Origin: Silene conica
Taxonomy: Eukaryota > Streptophyta > Magnoliopsida > Caryophyllales > Caryophyllaceae
DNA length: 64,000 nucleotides
Direction: 5' to 3'
Assembly (NCBI GenBank): GCA_029255685.2
Contig: CM055316.2
Location: 73,051,237 to 73,115,236, forward strand
The position numbers were made by a program, and so were the translations under genes. The notes below the pieces were generated by a model, which did no database searches, was not told the DNA's origin, and worked only from the letters and a program-made list of their open reading frames with translations. Positions within the stretch are counted from its first letter, which is position 1, and the number at the start of each line of letters is the position of its first letter. This document shows, piece by piece, positions 11,601 to 21,799 of the stretch.

Positions 11601-11923
11601 TTGAGGATGGACACAAAAGCGTGAACTTGATTGCTACAATGGGGAGAGTTGAGCTCTCGGTGAAATTTGATGAAAAGGGTCCCAAAGAAAATATCAAGCT
11701 TAACTATTGTGAGCCATTTTGTGAGAAAGTGGAAAAACCCGTTGACAAGAAAGAAGATGTTAATTCAAGTAGTTTCTTCAAAGGCCCCGAAAGTGGAAGG
11801 GGGGTGTTGAAGGAGCTTCTTTTGAAAAAGAATGTTAAAATTCGAGAACCGAGATTGAACAAGATGGAAACCCAAAGTGCAAGCAAGGTCGAGTGCCCGA
11901 CCGAGGTTTTGACCTTTTCTTAA
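8689..11923 (+). pseudogene. Athila-1 gag-protease region
   Basis: Encodes the particle protein and an aspartic protease. The likely start is the ATG at 8689 (MPRGDS; Athila-2 gag also starts MPR). The capsid-like domain lies around 9000-9550 (LRKFKGKVAMIKK, FPYSLTDKADRWL, FLAKYYPSS). A CCHC knuckle CDLCGGNGHTFEVC is at about 9768-9810. An Asn/Gln-rich stretch follows (about 9880-10430). A coil-prone segment QEMMNLKMENQKEIREMEAR (10550-10610) comes next. The protease, with active-site triad written DLGAS as is common in Athila, is at about 11258, with the flap and ILGRPFLATGG further on. The reading frame ends at 11923 with no RT after it. The region is broken in about two places near its N-terminal part; the 9359-11923 stretch is open throughout. 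Confidence 0.9.
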
Positions 11924-12237
11924 GGTCCCTAGCTAGCATGGACGAGGTTTCAACCTACAAGACTTGGTGATTGATAATGAAAGGTTTGGTGGAGTCACTT
12001 AACAACCACCGTTTGTAAGTATTAGTTTCCTTTCCTTTATGTAGCTTGCATGTTAGTTTCTTTCTTAGTTCGGTTTTTAGTTTAATTTTTATAGCTTGCA
12101 TGTGAGTATTGGATATGTTGGTTACTTGTTTGTTGATGATTCATGAGTATAGTCGGAGGATTATAGGCAAAACCGTTGTTGGCAAAGTTGATTTTTATGT
12201 TCAAATTAAATTATTTCTCGAAATTGTGTACAGGTAC
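11924..12237 (+). other. spacer after gag-protease where pol would be expected
   Basis: About 310 bp of T-rich sequence (TAGTTTCTTTC, TTTAGTTTAATTTTTATAG). In a complete Athila element the RT/RNase H/integrase coding part, about 3 kb as in Athila-2, would begin here. I see no trace of it in any frame. Confidence 0.7.
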
Positions 12238-12802
12238 TCCCAGCCGGCCCACCGGCCGACGGTACCATACCGGCTGGGAGGACCTGGACACATTTCCGTT
12301 TTTGATAGTTTATTTGGGCAGATTTCAGATTTTGCATCCCCAGCCTGTACCAAACCGGCAGCCGGTCAGCCGGCTGAGAAGACGAATACTTGTTCAAAAA
12401 TCAAAAAATTCAAGAAGGCTTGATTCCCAGCCGGCAGGCCGGCAGCCGGCTGAGAATCATGAGTTGTGAACCTAGTGTGAAGAAAAAGCAAAGGAGAAGG
12501 ATCCCCAGCCGGTCCGCCGGCTGGGAGTTTTTGTGAGTAAAGGAAGAAGAAGAGAAGTCGAAGGAATTGTGAAGAAGGACTTTGAGCCGGTCGGCCGGCA
12601 GCCGGTCCGCCGGCTCATAATCCAATCCTTATAAGCTTTCGAAGAAGAGGAAACTTGAAGACCAGGTTTTGAGCCGGTCGGCCGGCAGCCGGTCCGCCGG
12701 CTCAGAAGCAAATCACATAATTTTTTTTTCGAAAAATCAAAAAATTACCAAACCCTCACTCTCAGCCGGTCGGCCGACAGTCGGTCCCAGACCGGCTGAG
12801 AG
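12238..12802 (+). repeat. internal palindrome cluster upstream of Athila-1 ORF2 (7 copies)
   Basis: Seven units of 25-43 bp start near 12238, 12338, 12425, 12503, 12583, 12670 and 12761. They use the same CAGCCGG/CCGGCTG word as the LTR. Flanking sequence is shared too: GAAGGAATTGTGAAGAAG occurs beside the LTR array (7003-7020) and here (12558-12575). The cluster ends 190 bp before the ORF2 start. This arrangement fits a copied U3 module acting as a promoter or RNA element for ORF2; I see no strong TATA box after it. Confidence 0.88.
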
Positions 12803-12991
12803 TCATCTGTCGCGTGAATTAATACTCGAGAAACCCTTCATTTTCCCCCATTTCACTTCATTTCTTCTTCATTCCTCCTCATTTCCTCCTCTCCTTTTCA
12901 TCCCTTACCTTCAAAAACACCCACAAACTCCACCAAACTCTCCCAAATCAAAACCCCCTTCACTCCCTCATCACCTCACCTTCAAAAAGCC

Positions 12992-14716
12992 ATGTCGGGA
13001 AGAAAGGAAAGGAGGTCAAAGTCAAGACACGACCCTATGGTGGAGCAAGAAGTGCAGAATGTGATGGATAGTAGCAACATTGGCCCGGATCCTTGCTTTC
13101 CCGGACTCACCTTTGCTACAATTCAACAAAAAGGTAATTTCACCTATTTTAAGCATCGCCCCCTTCACCCAACTAGGTTTATTGATAGAGCCGGTTTGAG
13201 GGAAATAGGGATTGAGAAAATAACCGCGGCACTTTTTGACGGTATGGGTATGAAAGGTTTGTATGAAACAAAACCGGTTCACACATCTCCCCGGTTAACT
13301 TGGGAATTTTGGAGTTCTTTGGTAGTGACTAAGAACCGAACCATGGGAAAAGTTGCCTTCTTAGAGTTCCGATTGATGAATAAGGAACACCGTCTCGCAT
13401 TAGAGGAATTTGCCTTAATTTTTGGGCTCGACGGAAAATTGCCCATTAAGCCTCCGGAGGGCTTTAATACCGAACTCATTTGGACAGCCATCACCGGTCT
13501 TGTAAGTGATAGAAACAAAAAGAAATCGGCTAATAGGGTGCATTTGGCACCGATTAGGATATGGCATAGGTTCATGGGGTGGACCGTTTTCTCTAGGGAT
13601 GAACCGCATAATTTCACTACTACGGGGCTCGAGATACTTGGTTTTTACTTGGTTAGTGGGCCGAAACTCAATATTGCTCACCACATGGCCCTTCATTTGA
13701 GTAGGTTGGCATCCCAACCTCAGCTTACTACCCCCATTTGTGTTGGGGGGATGGTCACTTTGATTGCCAATAACCGTTGTCAGAGGCACTTCACTGTTGA
13801 CTATATTCAGGGTGAGAACGTGTTATCTTGCCGGTACTTACAGGAGGCTTTGGGGTGGATCAAGTATAACCCCAGCGATCATAATGAGTATTGGCAGATT
13901 CGCGTTGACAATAAGTTCAGGAACTCGGTGCCCTTGCCTAACACCGAGAGGATGAAGGTTGTGCCCGGGAACACCTCCTACCTCCTTGATATAGAGGTGG
14001 ACCCCGAGGAGCTCCCTCCCGACCAGTGTGCTCCGAGAGTTTACGCCAGAGATAGAGTCGGTGCCACTCCTTCCGACCTCCAGTTTGAGCCATTTCAGCA
14101 GCCCCCCATTACCATGTCCCAGTTCCAGAGTGGTCCCTCGTACTTCCAGGGATCTACCTCCACCTCCGGTCCATCTTCATCTTCATGCCCCCAAGAGATT
14201 ATAGATTTCATGGCCCGGGTTGACTTGGGAATGAAGAAAGCAGCGGACCTAGCAGACGAGCGCCAAGCATTGGCCGATGAGCGGCATAGAGATGTGACCT
14301 ATAGGCTTGATTACCTCTACCATAATCAAGCTTATGGGACATTTCCGAGTTATGATCGGTCCGTCCGCGAGGGTTATCATCATCCGGATAGTGGTCGACC
14401 GTCATACTACATGCCTCCTGATAGGGGTTATGTGCCCCCCGAGGGGCGTTTTTACGGGGAGATTAATGTTTCCCCGGGGTACTTCTCCAACCCGATCTTT
14501 CCCCCGAATTTTCGTGGAGTCCCGGACCCTCCCCCTCGAGGACACCCTTCTCCTCATGGCATGTATGGTGATCCGGGAGCTAGTGGCTCGCATGCCTCTC
14601 CCTTCCGTGATTTTGTGACCAACCCGGGCGACTACATGGTAGTAGATGAGGACAATGGTGAAGGAGATGTAAGCGGTACCGGCGGTGATGGAGATGAAGA
14701 TGATGGTGATGAGTGA
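12992..14716 (+). CDS. Athila-1 ORF2, ATHILA ORF-1 family protein (574 aa)
   Basis: An open frame of 574 codons starting MSGRKERRSKS, preceded by a C-rich, ATG-poor leader. The central part (residues ~40-330) resembles the ATHILA ORF-1 / plant retrotransposon protein family: FLEFRLMNKEHRLALEEFA followed by LIFGLDGKLP, and HRFMGWTVFSRDE. Its counterpart in Athila-2 (20126-21799) is in the same position but strongly diverged. Residues ~385-430 are helical and charged (KKAADLADERQALADERHRD); the C-terminus is acidic (GDGDEDDGDE) after a Pro/Tyr/Gly-rich stretch. No signal peptide or membrane segment is apparent, so an envelope role is not supported. The biochemical function of this family is unknown. 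The basic N-terminus would suit nucleic-acid contact (inference). It looks whole. Confidence 0.85.
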   Translation: MSGRKERRSKSRHDPMVEQEVQNVMDSSNIGPDPCFPGLTFATIQQKGNFTYFKHRPLHPTRFIDRAGLREIGIEKITAALFDGMGMKGLYETKPVHTSPRLTWEFWSSLVVTKNRTMGKVAFLEFRLMNKEHRLALEEFALIFGLDGKLPIKPPEGFNTELIWTAITGLVSDRNKKKSANRVHLAPIRIWHRFMGWTVFSRDEPHNFTTTGLEILGFYLVSGPKLNIAHHMALHLSRLASQPQLTTPICVGGMVTLIANNRCQRHFTVDYIQGENVLSCRYLQEALGWIKYNPSDHNEYWQIRVDNKFRNSVPLPNTERMKVVPGNTSYLLDIEVDPEELPPDQCAPRVYARDRVGATPSDLQFEPFQQPPITMSQFQSGPSYFQGSTSTSGPSSSSCPQEIIDFMARVDLGMKKAADLADERQALADERHRDVTYRLDYLYHNQAYGTFPSYDRSVREGYHHPDSGRPSYYMPPDRGYVPPEGRFYGEINVSPGYFSNPIFPPNFRGVPDPPPRGHPSPHGMYGDPGASGSHASPFRDFVTNPGDYMVVDEDNGEGDVSGTGGDGDEDDGDE

Positions 14717-17615
14717 CCACCTTTGGAGGTGGTTGGTGATGACTTTGCTCCCCTTGAAAAATCCAAAATCCAAAGCAAATAACTCCCTTAATCCAAATTT
14801 CGATTTAGTTTGCATTTCCTTTCTAGCATGCATTTAGAGTAGTTAGTTTAGTTTAGTTAGTTTGTTTTAGTTTTCTTTTCATGTTTTCACATCATTAGTT
14901 TAGATGCATATAGTTGCATTCATGTAAATGCATTAGATTTATATTTTTGTATCATATTGTCACATGTAGTTTGCATACATGTAGATTAGAGCATTTAGTT
15001 TAGTTTTTAGTTTCTCATCTTCTTTTGTTTCTTTTTGTTTTTATTGCTTTCATAAAAATCAAAAATCCAAAAAAATTGAAAAACCAAAAACTTTCAAAAA
15101 TATGTTCTTTATTTTCCGGTTTTCCTCCTCACATTATGCATATAAATAAGTGTGGGGAGGAACAACCGTTTATTTCAAAAAAATACAAAAACAAGTTTTT
15201 ATTTTCTCAAAAAATTCAAAAAAGCCAAAAACATGTTGTTTTCGTTCTTTTTCCTTCATTTCCCCCTTGCACTTTGTTACATTGAGGACAATGTAAATCT
15301 TAAGTGTGGGGAGGGAAAATATCCACTTTGTGTATATTTGTTTTCTTTTGTAAATATGAAAAAACTTCAAAAATACCAAAAAAATCGAAAAATTTCAAAA
15401 ATTTCAAAAAAAATATGTTCTTCCTTTCTTTTGTTTTTGTTCTTTGTTTGTTTTGTATATATATGCTTGGTGGACTAACAAGTTGCAGATATGACGACAA
15501 CCCGAGGCATTAGGAGAATGAAGATGCTTGGTATACTCTTTCCTACTTCTTTCTCCCCCTCCCGATTTCTTTTTATGTTGATATCATGAAGGAGAACGGG
15601 ATTTTTGTGCCTTGGATATTCCTTCGGGGAACTTGTGGTTGTTGTGGTTGATGTGCTGTTAGTTAGCCTTCTAGTTGTTGCTTGTTTGTTGTGTTTAGTT
15701 TTAGTTTGCTTTTGTTCCACATGCTTTTGCATTTTCATAGTTTTGTGAATATGTGTTAGTCGGTTTTTCCGTTTTGTTTTTGTTTGTAAATATGCATAGG
15801 AGGTTGAATAGTGGAGGATATATGCCGTCAATGATGATTTTTGTCTTGCCTGTGTCTTTCCCCTCCTAATAGCTTGCACCGTTGATGTCACCTTGTTAGG
15901 GTCCTTGCTTGCAAGGACCCGGAAGTCTGGGCTTAATGACCAAGTTTCGACCGCGTTGTGAGACCGTGTTAGACCTTGACTCGACCTAAGACCGACATTA
16001 GCTACTCAAATGTGAGGATAGAGCCTCCTTTTTAGTCGGTCCATCAAACCGACTCAGTTTAGGATTGTGAGTAGATAGTCCTCCTTACGTGGTGTGTTAT
16101 GTTTATACGCATAAGAATGACGCTCGTTCCTTATTTCCGTGATTTATGTTCATGTGCATGTGAGACAACTTTTGTTCCAAATAAATCAACTCCACATTTG
16201 CCAAATTAGCCTTGTTTTGACCCCTGCATCTTATTTCCCTTTTGTTTAACCACTTTGAGCCTTAACCTTTTCATTTGGCCTAAACTACTAAATGAACTAC
16301 ATCCCAAAAACATCCTTCCTTGATCAAGAATGGTTGCTTTTATGGTGATTTGTTAGTGGTAGAGTCGGGAATTTAGATGCCGGTTGGTGGCTTCTTCCGT
16401 TGTGGTCGTTACTTTGTGTTTATTTGGTGTTTGGGAGTTTGAAAAAGAAAAGAAAGAAAAAATGAAAAAAGAAAGAAAATAGAAAATCAAAGAAAAAAGT
16501 TGAAAAAGTCTTGAAAAATCCAAAAAGAAAAATGTAAATACGTGTTTTGAATGAGAAAAAGGCTAGCAACAAGTCCCTTCCATCAAGGGGACTTAGAAAA
16601 AGCCGTTGCTGCAATAACGCGGTCTTTTGATGTTTTTGCACGCGTGCCGGGTTTACACATTTTTTTGCATGAGATTTGATTTTCAAGTCGTGTGTTAGGG
16701 TGTAGACGTTGTTCGGTGTTTCTAATAATGACCGCGTTGTATAAGTTTGTGATGGGTCCGATTTTTCCAAAGTAAGTGGGGTTTATGCAATTTTTGCTTG
16801 GTTTTGCAAAAACCAAAGTTAGGGCATAGACATTTCTTAGTTGTTGTAATAAGGTGTTGTGTTGACTATGGCGATCATTCTTGTTTTTGAACCTCAAATC
16901 CCAGAACAGTGCTTGCACCAAACCATTTTCACCCAACCCAAGCCCCGTTACATCCTTATGGTGGTTGTTCTCATCATGTGCATTTGCATTTTTCGTTGAT
17001 TTTTGGATGGAGTACCATTCTAGATTGCGGGCATGCTTCGCAAGTTGAGGTAGGTGAGTGATTTTGGTTACTTTTTGTCACAAAATCGCCCCCCTTTCTT
17101 TCCTTGTGTGTTGAGTGTCACCCGTGAGAGTCGGTACTTAGGGTTCTTTTATCGGTTATGGGTCTTGCATGGAGTCGAATCATGTGTGTGTCGTGTCATT
17201 CTTGGAAGTATAGCTTAGTACTTCTGTTTGCCCGCCTTGAATTAGTTTCTTGGTCTTTGGTGATGTCATTCTTGGTTGCTTGAGCTTGATTTAGGGGTTT
17301 GACACCTTGGTTAGACTTTGAGTCGGCATCCTCCGCTATAGACCTCCTTTGTTTTGTTTTTCAAAACCCCGCTTGAATGAGGCAAGCGGTTTTCTTTTCC
17401 TTTCTCCGATGCATGTTGCTTGTCTATACGTGTTATGTATTTACTTGTTGGCATCAAAAGTTTTGTAGCAAGACCTTACTTGCCTTGCAATAAGGCGTTC
17501 TTCCTCATGAATGTCAAATTGTGAGTTGAAAGGGCTACGGGTGTAGCTAAACCCGATTCGGCTTATAGTTAGCTTAGTTAGTTGTTTCTTTGTTTTCTAA
17601 TAAGGGTTATGTAGT
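14717..17615 (+). other. Athila-1 3' non-coding region
   Basis: About 2.9 kb without a supported gene. Contents in order: A/T tracts with repeated CAAAAA(A)TT units (15050-15420); two purine tracts AAGTGTGGGGAGG (about 15148 and 15302), the second preceded by a hairpin; an A/G-rich tract of AAAGAAAG type (16437-16550); and a conserved block GATTGCGGGCATG..GGTGAGTG (17022-17060) that recurs in Athila-3 at 55208-55245. It ends where Athila-2 is inserted. Confidence 0.75.
15277..15314 (+). promoter_or_regulatory. hairpin plus internal polypurine tract, Athila-1
   Basis: TTACATTGAGGACAATGTAA, a near-perfect palindrome, is followed within a few bases by TAAGTGTGGGGAGGG, almost the same as the element's terminal PPT (AAGTGTGGGGAATT). 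An earlier copy of the purine tract alone lies at 15148-15160. The same hairpin-plus-tract pair occurs after ORF2 in Athila-2 (20066-20102), and a hairpin variant occurs in Athila-3 (54048-54067). A second plus-strand priming site is a reasonable reading. Confidence 0.7.
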
Positions 17616-18594
17616 TGACACGGGAAAACTAGTTGTCGTTATTACACTAATTAACTCGCCAAACAAATTATAAATCCTAAACTAGACTCGACTATACTCG
17701 AAATAAGGGTAGTAAAGTGCAAGTAAAGGGTCGAACCCAAGAGAAAGGAAATAACTAAAGACTTGCTTTAAACAAAACTAAACAAAGATTTAAAGACAAC
17801 TTAATGATGCTTAAGGACTAAAGATAAATGACTTATTCACAAACTATGGATATTGACATAAATGAACAACAAGGAGATAACATAAATGCAAAGATTCAAT
17901 GATTGGGAGAGCATTCACAATGACAATAAAAGAGCAATAAATGAGAAATGATTTGGGCTTGGCAATAACACAAACACGTAGTGCGCGATAATCAATATGA
18001 GAGAAAAACTTGGTGTAACCGTCACAAAGTCACCCGACAAAGACTTGCTCGACTCTAACAACCCCTTAAACTATCTAACCCTAACCAACATCTAATGAAA
18101 GCGAACCACACAACTAAACCGTGTATGTAATTCCGTTAATTCCAAAAGATGTGATGTAGAAACTAAACTCACTAATCATTAAACCATGAAAGCAAGGAAA
18201 GTTATGTAATTTCCTACTCATACATATGTCTCATCTAAGCCAACTCAACATACATACAAATTTGCTTCAATTAACATCAAGTAACTAAGCCGATTACTTA
18301 ACATATGCGAAAACTAAGCAACTAAAATGCAAGGGTGATCAATCCACACAATTAATTACTTAGAATGTAAAAGATAAACTAAGGAAATAACATTAGATAA
18401 AAAGAAAGGGTTATTTGAGTCTTACAAAGTCAAAGTCGGAGACTTTGATCGGAATCACACCAAGAGTGAAGGAGATTAGCTCCTCATTAGCATAATTACA
18501 AGCTTAAAATATGGAAAGATTACAACTTAATTTGAGAGTAATTGTTCTTGTTCTAGAGATAAGATATTCTGTCTTAAAACCTTCTGAAGTTTTG

Positions 18595-18602
18595 TATTTA
18601 TA
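18595..18602 (-). promoter_or_regulatory. TATA box of Athila-2 LTR
   Basis: The minus strand reads GTATAAATAC, within the LTR and downstream of the palindrome cluster. The copy that would drive the element is in the 5' LTR at about 29974-29983. Confidence 0.65.
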
Positions 18603-18678
18603 CCCCTGCACAAAACCCTAGGATAAACTCATTTTAAAAGCCCAAACACGGATTAGAAAATCCGTGTAAAACAGAGAT

Positions 18679-18773
18679 GCGCAGGGGGCGCAGGCTGCGC
18701 AGGACCCCCCCTTGCCTGCGCTGGAGGGCGCAGCTGCGCACGCCATTTGCGCAGGCTGCGCAGTGGCTCGCAG
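18679..18773 (-). repeat. U3 palindrome cluster, Athila-2
   Basis: About 95 bp built from GCGCAGGCTGCGC, GCGCAGCTGCGC and variants, closing with GGCTCGCA. On the minus strand it lies about 75 bp upstream of the TATA box, the same relative place as the unrelated CAGCCGG cluster in Athila-1. The second copy is in the 5' LTR at 30058-30152. Confidence 0.9.
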
Positions 18774-19089
18774 TCTTGCCTCCAATTCTTTCCTTTGCTT
18801 CTTCACTTCAATTGGCATCAACTTCAAATCTTCAAAGGTTCACCTCACAAGTCACTTCCCAAGCAAGAATCGGATGATGATGAGGTTCGTGTGCTACCCT
18901 TGGACCGATGAGTGAAATCCCTTGATCTCGAACATAAAGATTTACAAGAAAGTAGGGTAAAAATGCTACAAAACCACAATATGACCAAAAATCAAATACT
19001 TGACAACACGATACATACTAACGACCCGAAGTAAAAGACTAGATTGTGATAAAATCACAATCTAAGACCGACATAAAAACCTACTATCA

Positions 19090-19105
19090 AATACCCCCAC
19101 ACTTA
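19090..19105 (-). promoter_or_regulatory. polypurine tract, Athila-2
   Basis: The minus strand reads TAAGTGTGGGGGTATT directly before the 3' LTR, the position and composition of the plus-strand primer. It shares the AAGTGTGGGG core with the Athila-1 PPT (30507-30521). Confidence 0.8.
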
Positions 19106-19671
19106 ACTTTTGCTAGTCCCGAGCAAAACCCGAGACAAGCTTTTCCGAAAATCAAAGAGAGAGTGTGGTGCATTGACCTCTCTTCCCTTACTACACCCTT
19201 CTTATATCTCCCTCGACATAAAACACCTATTAAAAAGGAAAGGAACAAAAAGAACTAGACTCAAATGGTATAACAAACACTCTTCCCTCGCACGCCCTCC
19301 TTATACCTCCCTCTAAACAAGACTCAACAAGACTCCAACTCCGAAACCGACACTTCCTCCCTTCTTATAACTCCCTATCAAGAAATGACCACCTTCACCT
19401 CATCCCGAGGTGATAGTGAGGTGGCCTCAACCTCCATCAAGATCAACAAAATTCCCACTTATAACACCCCCTTATCACTCCATAAGATATAAACCATGAT
19501 ACTTGGTTGCCCCCAAACACCTAAACATTGACAAGCCAAGTATCACAAGTGAAAAACCACCGATTTAAAAACAAAATTTGTGACACAAAAAGAAATTAAA
19601 CCTATTTCTAACCTCCTTCCAAAACCCTCCTTATCGCTCCCTTCTTATCCCTCCATTTTTGTTTTGACATT

Positions 19672-19673
19672 TT

Positions 19674-19720
<47 letters not shown>

Positions 19721-19946
19721 CTTTCTTCTCTCATTTTGCCTAAGGTGCCCTTTCGGGTTTTCACCTTAGCTTTTCCTTTCCTCTCATGGTGGCTCGCAAC
19801 TCGATTTTTCTTTTTGCCCGGAACGCCCTTTCGGGTTTTCATTCCGTCCTCGGCCACCCTCCCAATTTTGCCTAGGCGCCCACCCTTGTGGGTTTTCACC
19901 TAGCCGGGATTTTTTTTTTTTTTCTTTTCTTTCTTTTTCTTTTTTC

Positions 19947-19986
<40 letters not shown>
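19672..19986 (-). repeat. two long poly(T) tracts (poly(A)/AAAG on the element strand)
   Basis: Homopolymer-like runs at about 19677-19721 and 19910-19986, with CCTTTCGGGTTTTCAC-like repeats between them (19747-19902). They lie in the 3' non-coding part of Athila-2, matching purine tracts at the same place in Athila-1 (16437-16550) and Athila-3 (54735-54835). Exact lengths may be uncertain in the assembly. Confidence 0.75.
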
Positions 19987-19987
<1 letters not shown>

Positions 19988-20065
19988 AAACAAGAATGAA
20001 AATTACAAGGAAATTTGGCTTGAAATTACAAAAATACATCAATTTGAAACAACAAGGCTATCTAC

Positions 20066-20102
20066 CTCCCCCACACTTACATTTCACATTGTCCTCAATG
20101 TG
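20066..20102 (-). promoter_or_regulatory. hairpin plus internal polypurine tract, Athila-2
   Basis: On the minus strand, CACATTGAGGACAATGTG (palindrome, 20085-20102) is followed by TAAGTGTGGGGGAGG. It lies just after ORF2, as in Athila-1 at 15277-15314, although the two elements' LTRs are unrelated. Confidence 0.72.
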
Positions 20103-20125
20103 AAGGAAGTAGTCACTATCCTTGC

Positions 20126-21799
20126 TCACTCATGAGAACCCGAGGAGCCTCCTTTTTCATAGGTGCCTCGGTTCTTCCTTCTTTCTTCTTTTCTTCTTCT
20201 TTCTTGTTGAGCCCGGTTGTAAGTTTCATCAACAAACGTTTGATCCACAAGAGGAGGGGCACTTGGGTTAAGTTGCATCCCAAAGAGGCCCCGAATGATG
20301 CCAAGGGAGTCCTCTTGGAGCCGGGAGTCTTCATAAGAGTCATGGAGATACTCTTGATGCCATTGGTTTTGCTCCTCAAAGTGATGGCTCATAGAGTTCC
20401 TCCAAGTTTCTTGGTCATGCCATCTCTTTAACTCCTCCTCCCGGTAATTGCTTTGTTGCTCTCTCCAAAGACGGTCTTCCTCTTGGCGCCTTTGCATATC
20501 TTCCATCAATTTTAGTTGGGCCCTCTCGGCCTCCTCATGCAACCGGGCTCTCTCATCTACCGTGGAGCGCCATGTATTAACCTCCCCTTGCCAATTATGG
20601 GCGCTCTCTACCCTCCCACCAATGGACTCCAAAGTACTCTTGGTGGAGTCAAAGTAGTAAAAAAGGCGTTGCTCCCAAGGAGCAAGTGGGTTGTGAGAGC
20701 TCCCACCTACATCGGGCATAGGAGTATCATGAATACCTTGCTCAAAAGACTCACGCTCCCTCTCTTCCACAACTTGAGGGTTGGAGCTTGACTCCACGGC
20801 TCTTCTCTTCCTTATCCTTTGGTGCGGGGCTTCGAAAACATCCCCCTCACCGGGGCAAAAGAACTCCCGCGCCAAAAAGCCACTAGGAAGGGGATCATTA
20901 CTAGGGAGCCTCATGTAAGAAACACCTCCCTCTCCCAACCACACACAACTCCACGGGACCGTGTCTAAAGCTTGGATCATGTGGGTTTCCACAAGACCCG
21001 CTTCATTGTAAAGATTTGTCCCGAACAATTGAGGTTGGTCCTCGGGAATTATGTCCACAAAATGGCGGACAAAAAGGGTGATAAGTCCCCCACAATTGAT
21101 GCTTCCCTTTTTTCCCTTGTGCTTGATCCCATTTTTCACGAACAATTTCGCCCAATCCGGGACTCCTTCTCCCTCGGGAAGCATAGCCCACAAGCACTCT
21201 CTCACGCTATCATTGACCTTGGTTGGTTCCCCCATTGAGAAAAAGAATGATGCTATCATCCTAGCAAGAATCCGTAGGGGTGGGTTGGTGATAGCGGAGA
21301 TTTTATCATTGTTAGTTTGGCGGGGTTTGCCCGTGATCCCACACCACATCTCATTGAGCTTTCCGGCGGGTGGGTTGATGGGGGAAGGAGGTTGGGTAAT
21401 TCTAAGGATCTCCCTCACCGTCTCAAAGGTAATTGAATGCCATACGGTGTTTAAACGAAAACTCACCATCTCATTTCCCCTTACTTCCTCGATACTTAGG
21501 GTGGCTAGGAACTCCAAGGTGTAAGCGGGGTAGGTGTTACATTGGAGGTTCATGTATCTCTCAAGCCCCACCTTGGTAAGAAATGCCAAGGTTTGATCAA
21601 AAATCCCCATATCGTTCAAAGTACTTGGGTGAAGGAATTTTGAGATGTGAAGAGGTTTGTCGTCTAGATTTTTGAAGTGCTTTTTGTAAGTGGCATTCAT
21701 TCCCTCATTTCCCTTAAAAGGCTCGGGTGGGGGTGGTGGAGCATTTGATGACTCTCCTTGCTTACCCTTTCCCTTAGATTTCCCAATTCCGAAAACCAT
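20126..21799 (-). CDS. Athila-2 ORF2, ATHILA ORF-1 family protein (557 aa)
   Basis: An open frame of 557 codons starting MVFGIGKSKGKGKQ. Domains: basic Gly/Lys N-terminus and a Pro run; a core (~30-330) with ATHILA ORF-1 features (ISKFLHPSTLNDMGIF, YTLEFLATLSIEEV, VSFRLNTVWHSITFETVR); a basic patch RIRKRRAVE (~335) that could be a nuclear signal; a long charged helix likely to form a coiled coil (~415-470: EEAERAQLKLMEDMQRRQEE); and a basic tail QQERRRKEERRKNRG. No signal peptide or membrane segment, so not an obvious envelope. It follows the polymerase gene and is preceded by its own palindrome cluster (22433-22578). Looks whole. Function of the family is unknown. Confidence 0.87.
   Translation of the reverse strand: MVFGIGKSKGKGKQGESSNAPPPPPEPFKGNEGMNATYKKHFKNLDDKPLHISKFLHPSTLNDMGIFDQTLAFLTKVGLERYMNLQCNTYPAYTLEFLATLSIEEVRGNEMVSFRLNTVWHSITFETVREILRITQPPSPINPPAGKLNEMWCGITGKPRQTNNDKISAITNPPLRILARMIASFFFSMGEPTKVNDSVRECLWAMLPEGEGVPDWAKLFVKNGIKHKGKKGSINCGGLITLFVRHFVDIIPEDQPQLFGTNLYNEAGLVETHMIQALDTVPWSCVWLGEGGVSYMRLPSNDPLPSGFLAREFFCPGEGDVFEAPHQRIRKRRAVESSSNPQVVEERERESFEQGIHDTPMPDVGGSSHNPLAPWEQRLFYYFDSTKSTLESIGGRVESAHNWQGEVNTWRSTVDERARLHEEAERAQLKLMEDMQRRQEEDRLWREQQSNYREEELKRWHDQETWRNSMSHHFEEQNQWHQEYLHDSYEDSRLQEDSLGIIRGLFGMQLNPSAPPLVDQTFVDETYNRAQQERRRKEERRKNRGTYEKGGSSGSHE

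Larger units (their letters stand above)
17616..19089 (-). repeat. Athila-2 3' LTR (1474 bp)
   Basis: The copy at the downstream (low-coordinate) end of Athila-2. It contains, on the minus strand, the palindrome cluster (18679-18773) followed by TATAAATA (18595-18602). Essentially identical to 28991-30468. Confidence 0.93.

Noticed and set aside
12992-14716. Envelope protein
   Set aside because: The third ORF sits where envelope-like genes are found in some plant gypsy elements, but there is no signal peptide, transmembrane segment or cleavage-site pattern. It matches the ATHILA ORF-1 type instead.
15025-15891. Several short ORFs (Phe/Lys-rich plus strand, Lys/Thr-rich minus strand)
   Set aside because: AT-tract artefacts in the 3' non-coding region of Athila-1; no domains, no conservation in Athila-2 or -3.
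18618-18827. Short Ala/Cys-rich ORFs repeated in both Athila-2 LTRs
   Set aside because: They are duplicated only because the LTR is; their sequence is the palindrome cluster read in frame.
19677-19986. SINE or processed-pseudogene poly(A) tails
   Set aside because: The tracts are internal to Athila-2, have no target duplication, and correspond to purine tracts at the same position in Athila-1 and -3.
20126-21799. Host gene with proline-rich and coiled-coil regions
   Set aside because: It lies inside Athila-2 between the polymerase and the PPT, with a positional counterpart in Athila-1.
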